A DNA stretch of 29,010 nucleotides from a virus. The position numbers were made by a program, and so were the translations under genes. Positions within the stretch are counted from its first letter, which is position 1. Every line of letters begins with the position of its first letter. The notes under the pieces are model-generated. The model was given only the letters and a program-made list of their open reading frames with translations. It made no database searches and had not been told where the DNA came from. The stretch lies in the IMG/VR virus record IMGVR_UViG_3300035661_000269, positions 1 through 29,010 of that record. One strand, written 5' to 3'. Below, piece by piece: positions 9,701 to 15,790 of this stretch.

Positions 9701-10985
9701 TTGAATAAGTTTCATCTAAACCAGCTGCCTTTATTAATCTATACTCCATAAAAGTATTTGCGAAAGCAATATCTTCATCTGTACTGCTGCCATCTTTTAC
9801 ATAGAGTAAATTTTCATCTTGTAACCATTGTACAAAATCAATATCTGTTAATTCAGGATTAGTATCATTAATTGTGTTCTGAATATTATTAGTTACTATT
9901 CGTCTAGGCCAAGGTGTTGGGTTAATTGGACTTGGCGCTAACAACATATTAGCAATAGGACCTAAATTAAATTCATAATCGCTTAATATTGTCTTCGAAG
10001 GAGATAAAACAAACCCTGTATAGGAAACATCCAAACTATCTGTATAATTGATAAATTGGTCTGGAGTATAAATGCCTTCTACAACTATTTTATAACTATA
10101 TGGTCTACCATTATTTATAGTTGGGCTTTTTCTTACAATACCACCTGAGGTATAAGTAAAATTTAAAGTTAAAGGTTTGAGAGTTACCGCTTCTAATATC
10201 TCGAAAGTATTACTTGTTACATTTGTTGTTACAAAAACCTTATCGTTAATCTCAATGTCGGTGCCTATAATAACTGTACCTAATACTTCTTGGATATCTA
10301 TTACTTGCCCAACTAAATAACCATGGTTAGCAGTTGTAGTAACTCTAATGCTTGTGGAACCATTAATTATATTTGAAATACTAAACACCCCTGAACCATC
10401 ATACGGTGCGATTACCTTTTTTACCTGATATTCTATTCCGTTATTATCAAGTACTCTATAATTTGTCCAATCAATATCTTTTAAATCATCATTTACTTGA
10501 AAATTCCCGATATCTTTTATTGCTCCATCAGTGAATAAAAAAGAAGTTTCATTTTTTATAGTATCATTAAATACTTCTATTAAAGAAATGTTTAATGATG
10601 TATCTGCTATTAAAGTTTTATAAGGATAGTTCTCAATAATGTTCTTAATGTTGTAAGCAATTTCTGTATTCGCTGAACCAAAGAAAATATAATTACGCAT
10701 ATCTCTATAATCAACTAACAAAGTTGTAAGTTCATATAAAAACTTTTCAATAGTAACATCATCAAACTCAGAAGTATATTCTTCTGTTAATTGGTTTTTT
10801 AAAGAGTCTTTTATCTTTTTTAAAGTGTATGTTACTTTCTCCTGTTCGGCTTCTGTGGGCGTGTAGGTGATGTATTGGGGTACGTTTTTAAACACACCTC
10901 CAGGAGTTAATCCAGAATCAAAGAAAACAGAACTTTTAATACTATCTTGTCCTAGACCATTTTCTAATATAACTTTGCCTGCCAT
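6771..10985 (-). CDS. Large baseplate/tail protein with P2 gpI-like helix and laminin-G-like region
   Basis: The 1404-residue protein is the largest in the window. Regions in order: an N-terminal helical part (about 45-125); an FCCH-like beta domain at about 205-265 (TTTANHGYLVGQ, then TSNTFEI); a helical part at about 380-585 ending in LFYLYKTKGTHGTIQKIVSL, which matches the KGT-x-x-x-I pattern of P2 gpI-type tail proteins; a second FCCH-like domain near 760-830 (TTLLNHPYG, SIVVTGI); and a concanavalin/LamG-like stretch near 860-1010 (NHTLRLIYRAKYVEVYQDYKLIG). The rest is beta-rich. This mix suggests a baseplate wedge or tail-tip component that also binds glycans, which is inference. It starts in a TAATG junction with the GIY-YIG nuclease gene, whose own first residues resemble this protein's N-terminus. 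Confidence 0.82.
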   Translation of the reverse strand: MAGKVILENGLGQDSIKSSVFFDSGLTPGGVFKNVPQYITYTPTEAEQEKVTYTLKKIKDSLKNQLTEEYTSEFDDVTIEKFLYELTTLLVDYRDMRNYIFFGSANTEIAYNIKNIIENYPYKTLIADTSLNISLIEVFNDTIKNETSFLFTDGAIKDIGNFQVNDDLKDIDWTNYRVLDNNGIEYQVKKVIAPYDGSGVFSISNIINGSTSIRVTTTANHGYLVGQVIDIQEVLGTVIIGTDIEINDKVFVTTNVTSNTFEILEAVTLKPLTLNFTYTSGGIVRKSPTINNGRPYSYKIVVEGIYTPDQFINYTDSLDVSYTGFVLSPSKTILSDYEFNLGPIANMLLAPSPINPTPWPRRIVTNNIQNTINDTNPELTDIDFVQWLQDENLLYVKDGSSTDEDIAFANTFMEYRLIKAAGLDETYSNQLVRRAIPADVLSEINDTEDSYFQRFILIAGWLFDQMYVYIKFLKYVHHLNYTEFNQLSPEYYKLYAEHYGFDLFTDDSIDFSKLVIQTEPGLAYLLNGGVDVNNKYYRFTLKQIQEERQKRLLLSLFYLYKTKGTHGTIQKIVSLLGAPEGLLVFNEFAYHLTTSDAFDTFTKAKSGVKVINNEKISVPTYHFEIDPDYLINKTNITAAVNQPYVYKMRLHNESQINLREVSIKTDPNEAIDKQILNFFGKQKYSYVKFNNGEFANTQNESADYFALPLSFPDKYFGNTVTYMIPRGGYVKGVAQNLEETNVHLCSMYLIDSAKYKASATVTNVVLSNGNTTATITTLLNHPYGVVDSIVVTGINGIGNINGIEFPVFDAPNKKTIVIHGVFSGTYSNGGIMTVPNPLPLTKGFRYGYPMPENFSNYSVQPYLSIDNNPTTDFNLLQTKFPSVLTYTDQAPYVIVRLEGNDLVIRLRMDSENNGTNYCERVTICENVFTDDGLNHTLRLIYRAKYVEVYQDYKLIGLCSWKDPITNSLAIMYTAFDIPKKDIKNCTDTVIDVKNFCAPETNTGNDRIRWWDMFIGLPVNIDIYFNKVEVFENNAIDSFNVKDQIFNNNNYNSDTYSFEFGNTTADNTNKTSTDCTFNKALPNVSLSDYNYLLTIKTNTKNITVVKNLTLSSKSVKSNGTKFYDSIQQNFFTSQDVFQDFAWQKNLHETDTYKNFSGKLLDVYKLYSTQILTYNSLLSFLDLIENKFRGTIQQFLPVVVNIFEFGRNIKNSSFNVDKFQYIRAFSECPVSNGTTTSYITSKIFDKNQSNITSGLAIENNVTFSIELPASAGYILTATTVPWDPNKQNVLAAMAGVINAAATYPNVSASIVGDNFRIELDYKWIQDNYACDGNGVIFHFSDGTHNRSITFKGGALQTQFTCATLIKSIPKNVVLNPVYLYYDLEHQTDIVVYDDIEGISDDLIFIN

Positions 10986-11860
10986 TAAATATATTCAAAT
11001 TTAAATTGTTTTCTAAATAGCTTACTTGAACGTACATAACTAGCAATTGTATCACCAGATTTGTTATAAAAAAATCTATTTACTTCATTTGCACTCTCCC
11101 ATATTTTTTCTTCTCCTGTATAGATATTAATTTGTTTTACTTTTTTAGACCAAGACATTACTCCTTTTCTTCTATCTGAAATACTTTTTCTTAACTTCTC
11201 TGAACATATATAAAGTCCGTGTTTTTTTCTTGTTTCTGCAACTTTAGCTTTTCTTTCATCTGTGTGCTTAATGCCTTTATTCGATTGCGTAAAAAGAATG
11301 CTTACGTTATTTTTCATATACTCACTTCTTTTCTTTTTAAACTCATCGCTCATTCCTTTTCTTTTTCCTCTCATTTTGGTTTTCCATTCTTCGCAAATGG
11401 TTCTTCCTTTCAATGCTATACTAATTTTTTCTCTTACTTCTGGTCTTTTACTTACATTATTATCTCCCATTTGAGTTTTCATCGCAATTCTTAAATTTAC
11501 CAATTGTTTCTCTTTTATTTCGTTTGTTAAATTTACGCCATCTCCACCCAAAGTACCATTTGTCAATTTAAAACCCCATACTTTAAATTGACAAATCCAA
11601 TATTGTTCCCAAAATTGCCAATTAGAACTATCAACAAATTCTAATAATTCTATTTTAGGATATAAACCCTGTTTTAATAAAGAACTTATCCATTTTGTTC
11701 TATGAGTTGTTTGTTTATATTTAGCTAATTTTATATGTTGCTTTAATCTTTCATCTAATTCATGTATTGTTTTACCAATATATTTTGGTTCAGAAGTAAT
11801 TGGATGACTTAACATATAAATTTTTACTTGACCTAATCCGTCTTCGTTTACTATTGCCAT
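10985..11860 (-). CDS. GIY-YIG homing endonuclease with NUMOD motifs
   Basis: The 291-residue protein carries a GIY-YIG nuclease domain. K-I-Y at 13-15 stands in the GIY position, K-YIGKT at 26-31 in the YIG position, Arg38 is the likely catalytic Arg, and Glu85 in FWEQYWI is the likely metal-binding Glu. GGDG at 105-108 closes the domain. The middle has NUMOD3-type DNA-binding repeats (REKISIALKGR; KMRGKRKGMSDE). The end (KKVKQINIYTGEEKIWESAN onward) is NUMOD1-like. Such genes cut an allele lacking them and spread by repair. It sits between two structural genes with a one-base gap before it and TAATG after it, and it has no promoter of its own. Residues 1-11 (MAIVNEDGLGQ) resemble the start of the downstream protein (MAGKVILENGLGQ). 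Confidence 0.92.
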   Translation of the reverse strand: MAIVNEDGLGQVKIYMLSHPITSEPKYIGKTIHELDERLKQHIKLAKYKQTTHRTKWISSLLKQGLYPKIELLEFVDSSNWQFWEQYWICQFKVWGFKLTNGTLGGDGVNLTNEIKEKQLVNLRIAMKTQMGDNNVSKRPEVREKISIALKGRTICEEWKTKMRGKRKGMSDEFKKKRSEYMKNNVSILFTQSNKGIKHTDERKAKVAETRKKHGLYICSEKLRKSISDRRKGVMSWSKKVKQINIYTGEEKIWESANEVNRFFYNKSGDTIASYVRSSKLFRKQFKFEYI

Positions 11861-11861
11861 T

Positions 11862-12887
11862 TTATTTTAGTCTTTTTCTTGCTTCGTAAATATCTTTTTG
11901 GAATATTTGATATTTCTGAATTACATTACCATTAAAATTGCCACTTGCATCAATTGTGAAACCTGCTTTGTCATATATTTCGTAAACTCCCGTTTGTATA
12001 TCTCTCACAGTATCGTTTAACATATAAGAAACAAAAGTGTCTGCTTCGTATAAAATGTTTTTAAAATCTAACTGGACAATCATACTATCAAAATAACTTT
12101 CTCTTGGATATACTTTTAGCATATCCCCTATTAAAGGTGCTTGGTTGTCTACATCATATCCCAAAGAGTCTGGAGTAAGAACTAATTTTCCATTTACATT
12201 AGTATCTGTGAAACCAAAATCGTTTTCAGTAATTACTTTTGTTTGTTTTAATCTTGTTAATGTAGCATCCCATATTTCAACAACAGAGCCTATCAATCTT
12301 CCTTTTTGTGTATTTACACTTTCAAAATCCCAAATGGTTCCTAAAAAATCTGTTTTATCTATATCAATAACTGTTCTCTTTTTGTTTGTGTTAGCAACTC
12401 CTGTTATAGTATGATTAGGTTGATTAACTGCTATTACATTGGTTACAATACATTTAGGCTCTATTGTAATATAATAAGTACCAAAATCCTTTCTTATTTT
12501 TGAACCTCCGTTTGCTGCGATATCCGCTGTAGCAGTTAGAGTTGTTTGGAACTTACCAGCTGGTATTCTTAAAAAGTGGATTCTATTATCAATCTTCTGT
12601 AATTTTAATTCCGCTGTTGTAAAAAAATCAGTTAAAATACTATCTTTAATATACTTAAAATCAACAAACGCAGCATCGATAGTAGCAGGTACTGTAAAAG
12701 CTGCACTACCTATATAATCAGATGGAGCCTCAGTATCATTCTTTGCTGGAGAAAGATTATTATATGATTTTTCTCCTAACATTGAACTTTCTTCTTTTGT
12801 AAAGAAAGCTATTTGTGGTTTGGTAGGATTGATTAAAATAAATTTATCAACTGTATTGTCTAATAAAGTGTATGGTATAATTTTCAT
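11862..12887 (-). CDS. Uncharacterised baseplate/tail structural protein, 341 residues
   Basis: No family is assigned. The protein starts at a TAATG junction with the 448-residue gene. The N-terminal 130 residues include FTVPATIDAAFVDF and FLRIPAGKFQTTLTA. The middle (KRTVIDIDKTDFLGTIWDF, VVEIWDATLTRLKQT) looks like beta hairpins, and the C-terminus (IQKYQIFQKDIYEARKRLK) is a basic helix. There is no signal peptide or membrane span. Position between beta-sandwich proteins and the large baseplate protein suggests a baseplate component. The stop lies one base before the homing endonuclease start, which suggests that the nuclease gene was inserted exactly between this gene and the 1404-residue gene. 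Confidence 0.75.
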   Translation of the reverse strand: MKIIPYTLLDNTVDKFILINPTKPQIAFFTKEESSMLGEKSYNNLSPAKNDTEAPSDYIGSAAFTVPATIDAAFVDFKYIKDSILTDFFTTAELKLQKIDNRIHFLRIPAGKFQTTLTATADIAANGGSKIRKDFGTYYITIEPKCIVTNVIAVNQPNHTITGVANTNKKRTVIDIDKTDFLGTIWDFESVNTQKGRLIGSVVEIWDATLTRLKQTKVITENDFGFTDTNVNGKLVLTPDSLGYDVDNQAPLIGDMLKVYPRESYFDSMIVQLDFKNILYEADTFVSYMLNDTVRDIQTGVYEIYDKAGFTIDASGNFNGNVIQKYQIFQKDIYEARKRLK

Positions 12888-14233
12888 TACTTGCTAAAAT
12901 AAGAATCTCTTGAAAAATAAGGACTTGCATTCTGACTTCTTAAATGTGATGCCCCATCTTGTGAAACTTTAAATTTATAACTCAAATGAGAAGTCCTTGA
13001 ATACTCATTTGTTCTGTTTCTAAGAAATACTTCATATTGTTGTTCAGGGAAAAAGTATTCTGTGTTTATGTTAAAATATAACTTGTCTATATAAATAGAT
13101 ACCGGGCTCCAAGGAACCATTTCAAAACCATCCATAGATACAACTTTATATTCATAATTACTATCCAATACATTACCGTATCCTCTAATTTGAGATACTA
13201 CAAAGAATGGCATAACATCTCCATGTCTTACTATATTGTGAGTATAAGGTGTTGTCATGTAAAAATATAAATTACGTAAATCATATTCTTCTGTATTAAA
13301 AATTTGGTTCGGACTTTGTACCTTAACTAATTTTTTATACTGAATATTACCATCAATTTTCCAAACTACAGTGATATGTTCATTCTTTAAATTATTTCTA
13401 GGAATAGCTGGCGTTACGTTAATATAATACACGCCAGTATCCTGATGAATCACAGCTGGTGTACTAGTGGAATTACCATCTGCTGTTGTTACCTCGGCAG
13501 TTAATGTACCAGTAAAATCTGCTTGAGTTTTATTTAGTAGATATAATTTATTTGTTGTTCCACCATAACAAAAACTATGACAATCTTTAACTTCGTCTTG
13601 AATAAAGAATTCCAAATAAGGTTGGAATATTGTTTTGGTATATTTACTATGAATAAATTTTGTATATGTAGTAACATCGTTTTCGTGCGATGTAATATTT
13701 AAAGTATATTTAGGAGAAGGGTTATCTAACGTGTTAACAAAATTATTAATTGATGAACTTACGTTGAAATTTAAATCTTCGTTAATTGTGTTTAAATCAT
13801 AAGTAGTAACAGATGTAAAAGTAACTCCTGACCATAAATTACCAGTTTGTCTATTTAACCAGTTTGATACTCCTGTAAAGTTCTTTAGCTTTAAGAAAGA
13901 ATAACCATCTCCCTCAGCAAAATCTTCTACAAAAGAAGATACTGTAACATTTTTTAATTTAATACCTGGAGCAAATAGAGTTCCTGCATCCCAAAGCTGT
14001 AAATGAGATTGGAAATCATAAATTTTCAATTTGTTAAAAAGCCATTCTGGCAAATCAAATGAAAATACCAACTTAGATTCTCCTTTACCATCCATCAGTT
14101 CCATGACTGGGTTAGCGCCGGCATTGGTTTGCTCACTCCATGCAATAGAGGAATAAGAGTTATTGTTACTATTATAATCATAATAATGAAAAATAGTATT
14201 CTGCTTGGTTGGGTAAAGTCTGAAGTATGACAT
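12887..14233 (-). CDS. Uncharacterised beta-rich virion protein, 448 residues
   Basis: No family is assigned. The first 130 residues (MSYFRLYPTKQNTIFHYYDY, then KLVFSFDLPEWLFN, LQLWDAGTLFAPGIKLKNVT and VEDFAEGDGYSFL) follow the order of DNRLRE-like beta sandwiches, where a protected hydrophobic core strand is followed by a W/F-x-E-G loop. This is a resemblance only. The remaining 300 residues are beta-rich with little helix. It follows a 69-base intergenic leader with a promoter-like ATTATTTAAA and no Shine-Dalgarno sequence, and it ends in a TAATG junction. A baseplate or fibre adaptor is a reasonable guess from context. Confidence 0.75.
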   Translation of the reverse strand: MSYFRLYPTKQNTIFHYYDYNSNNNSYSSIAWSEQTNAGANPVMELMDGKGESKLVFSFDLPEWLFNKLKIYDFQSHLQLWDAGTLFAPGIKLKNVTVSSFVEDFAEGDGYSFLKLKNFTGVSNWLNRQTGNLWSGVTFTSVTTYDLNTINEDLNFNVSSSINNFVNTLDNPSPKYTLNITSHENDVTTYTKFIHSKYTKTIFQPYLEFFIQDEVKDCHSFCYGGTTNKLYLLNKTQADFTGTLTAEVTTADGNSTSTPAVIHQDTGVYYINVTPAIPRNNLKNEHITVVWKIDGNIQYKKLVKVQSPNQIFNTEEYDLRNLYFYMTTPYTHNIVRHGDVMPFFVVSQIRGYGNVLDSNYEYKVVSMDGFEMVPWSPVSIYIDKLYFNINTEYFFPEQQYEVFLRNRTNEYSRTSHLSYKFKVSQDGASHLRSQNASPYFSRDSYFSK

Positions 14234-14254
14234 TTAAAAAACTATGGGTTTTTC

Positions 14255-14264
14255 TTTAAATAAT
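14255..14264 (-). promoter_or_regulatory. Promoter-like motif ATTATTTAAA upstream of the 448-residue gene
   Basis: Reads ATTATTTAAAGAAAAA on the minus strand, ending 22 bases before the ATG at 14233. The G-AAAAA continuation is shared with the element upstream of the 196-residue gene. No hairpin terminator is seen in this 69-base gap. Confidence 0.4.
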
Positions 14265-14302
14265 AACCACACATAGTACTTTTAAATCTAAGTTAGAATC
14301 AA

Positions 14303-14665
14303 TTAAGAAACAATTCCGCCATTTGAGCAAATCAACAATCTGCTATCTCCTAATGTGGCCTCTGTGTCGTTTACGAATAATAAAGTTATAGGTGTTTGGT
14401 CATCACTATTAATTATAATAGAATTTCCTGTTAAGTCCCAAGATGCAATTTCATCTAATGAAAAGTGTGCAATTATATTTCCAAAAGAAACAACTTTTAC
14501 CGATTTTCCTTGTACATTTGTTTTAATATCTAGTCCATATAAACCAGTAATCACATTATCTGGCGGTGGTGTCACAGTAGTAGTTGGAGCTACACCTAAA
14601 AGCTGATTTTGCTTTGTGCCCATCCATTTAAATCTTCCGTTTGAGTATGAACTAGAAAAGGCCAT
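14303..14665 (-). CDS. Small virion-associated protein, 120 residues
   Basis: The protein opens MAFSSSYSNGRFKWMGTKQN, has a TTTVTPPPDN linker at about residues 29-38, then an apparently compact beta domain (SVKVVSFGNIIAHFSLDEIA, NSIIINSDDQ, ITLLFVNDT). No family is recognised. It starts at a TAATG junction with the 147-residue gene, so it is probably made together with it and with the 196-residue protein. A structural or decoration role is inferred from position alone. Confidence 0.68.
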   Translation of the reverse strand: MAFSSSYSNGRFKWMGTKQNQLLGVAPTTTVTPPPDNVITGLYGLDIKTNVQGKSVKVVSFGNIIAHFSLDEIASWDLTGNSIIINSDDQTPITLLFVNDTEATLGDSRLLICSNGGIVS

Positions 14666-15108
14666 TATGTTACTATGATTTGAGGTTTAATATTTGTGTT
14701 AGGTAATTTGAAACCACCGTTTGCTTTGGTAGTAACCTCTATTTCCGCTCTGTAAAATCCCACTTGTTGTAAATCAAATTCCTGCCAAATGTATGTAACC
14801 TCTCCAAGATGTTTATTAGTCACTACCATATTTCCTTTCATAACCAAATCATCAGTGCTATTATAAATGTATAAAGAAATTGTGCAATCAGTTAAATCAT
14901 ATCCCATAGCATCCCCAAACTGCTCTCCTCTCTTTCTAATAAAGCAAGAATAGGTTGGTAATAAAGAACCTAACTTAATATTAAATTTCTGGTTAGGTAA
15001 TACAAGAAAAGGTGAGGAGTCATAAATTTTTTTACTCTCCCAACTATCTTTATCTACTAAATTTTCGATATCATAGTCAACTCTTTTCTGTACTTCCTTA
15101 AAATCCAT
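14665..15108 (-). CDS. Baseplate-type Ig-like protein (resembles BppU N-terminal domain)
   Basis: Residues from about 40 onward show LPNQKFNIKLGSLLPT, then YDLTDCTISLYIYNSTDD, then GEVTYIWQEFDLQQVGFYRA and a closing strand PQIIVT. An interval of a polar strand, a DLT-x-C-T-I strand, and a later G-x-V-x-Y-x-W-x-x-x-D-x-x-x-x-G-x-Y-x-A-E pattern is typical of the N-terminal Ig-like domain of BppU-like baseplate upper proteins. That match is by eye. Both ends are TAATG junctions with adjacent genes. It probably links receptor-binding parts to the baseplate. Confidence 0.72.
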   Translation of the reverse strand: MDFKEVQKRVDYDIENLVDKDSWESKKIYDSSPFLVLPNQKFNIKLGSLLPTYSCFIRKRGEQFGDAMGYDLTDCTISLYIYNSTDDLVMKGNMVVTNKHLGEVTYIWQEFDLQQVGFYRAEIEVTTKANGGFKLPNTNIKPQIIVT

Positions 15109-15698
15109 TATAGTTCTGATATAATTTCGTTAATTCTTAATACTTGAACTCTCAACCAAGATAATTTCTCGGCAGAAATCACTTTATGCTGTTCTTGGAA
15201 ACCTAAAACTATAAAACCAGACCAAGGATTCTTCTTTTTATAGTTTTGAGTTTTAGCAACTATAACTGTATTCATTCCAAACGAACGATACAATTCTGCT
15301 AATTTGTCATTAATGCCACCTTCGTAAGTAACTATAATGGGTTCATCCTTTGGAGCATCTCTTAACTGAGACATTTGACGTTTAAACGCTATTACTGGAA
15401 CTTTTTGTAATTCAAGAATAATATCATCTACACCATCAGCATTTGACTCAACCATCATAGAAAGATTTTTTAAACTATATCCATCAAATGTTTTTTCTCC
15501 ATTATGGAAAGAAAAATAAGATAATCTATATGGATTAAACTCTTCTTTGATTTGTTGTATAATTGGATTTAATAAATCTTCATAGTCTTTGTCTGATAAA
15601 TCTGGCTTCTTTCTATCTTTCCATTGTTTCTCGGCCCATAATCCAAATAAGGTAGCACCAGCTGTAATGAGACTCCCTACGATATTACCATAATCCAT
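15108..15698 (-). CDS. Membrane-anchored GAF-like protein, 196 residues
   Basis: Residues 5-22 (NIVGSLITAGATLFGLWA) form one likely N-terminal membrane span or signal anchor, followed by a basic/charged stretch. The rest looks like a GAF-type sensory fold: YRLSYFSFHNGEKTFDGYSL contains the FHNGE signature, then a MMVES strand, then a closing GFIVLGFQEQHKVISAEKLS and a last amphipathic helix. GAF-like proteins with an HNG motif do occur in phage structural regions, but their function is not settled. The gene has a 92-base leader with a promoter-like GATATTTAAAG 46 bases upstream and no Shine-Dalgarno sequence; it ends in TAATG. It may be a lysis or membrane-associated protein rather than a virion component. 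Confidence 0.65.
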   Translation of the reverse strand: MDYGNIVGSLITAGATLFGLWAEKQWKDRKKPDLSDKDYEDLLNPIIQQIKEEFNPYRLSYFSFHNGEKTFDGYSLKNLSMMVESNADGVDDIILELQKVPVIAFKRQMSQLRDAPKDEPIIVTYEGGINDKLAELYRSFGMNTVIVAKTQNYKKKNPWSGFIVLGFQEQHKVISAEKLSWLRVQVLRINEIISEL

Positions 15699-15743
15699 TC
15701 TATTTATTTTTTGTTAATTATAAGTTTGATATTACAATTTTTC

Positions 15744-15753
15744 TTTAAATATC
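15744..15753 (-). promoter_or_regulatory. Promoter-like motif GATATTTAAA upstream of the 196-residue gene
   Basis: Minus-strand GATATTTAAAGAAAAATT lies 46 bases before the ATG at 15698, inside the 92-base gap that follows the portal gene. The gap holds no clear hairpin. Confidence 0.45.
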
Positions 15754-15790
15754 GTAAAAAATCTTTTTCTCAAACATGGAACTCAAAAAA

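Noticed and set aside
10985-11860. Group I intron as the carrier of the GIY-YIG gene
   Set aside because: Neighbouring genes are complete at both ends, the nuclease gene touches them within one base, and there is no non-coding space for an intron core.
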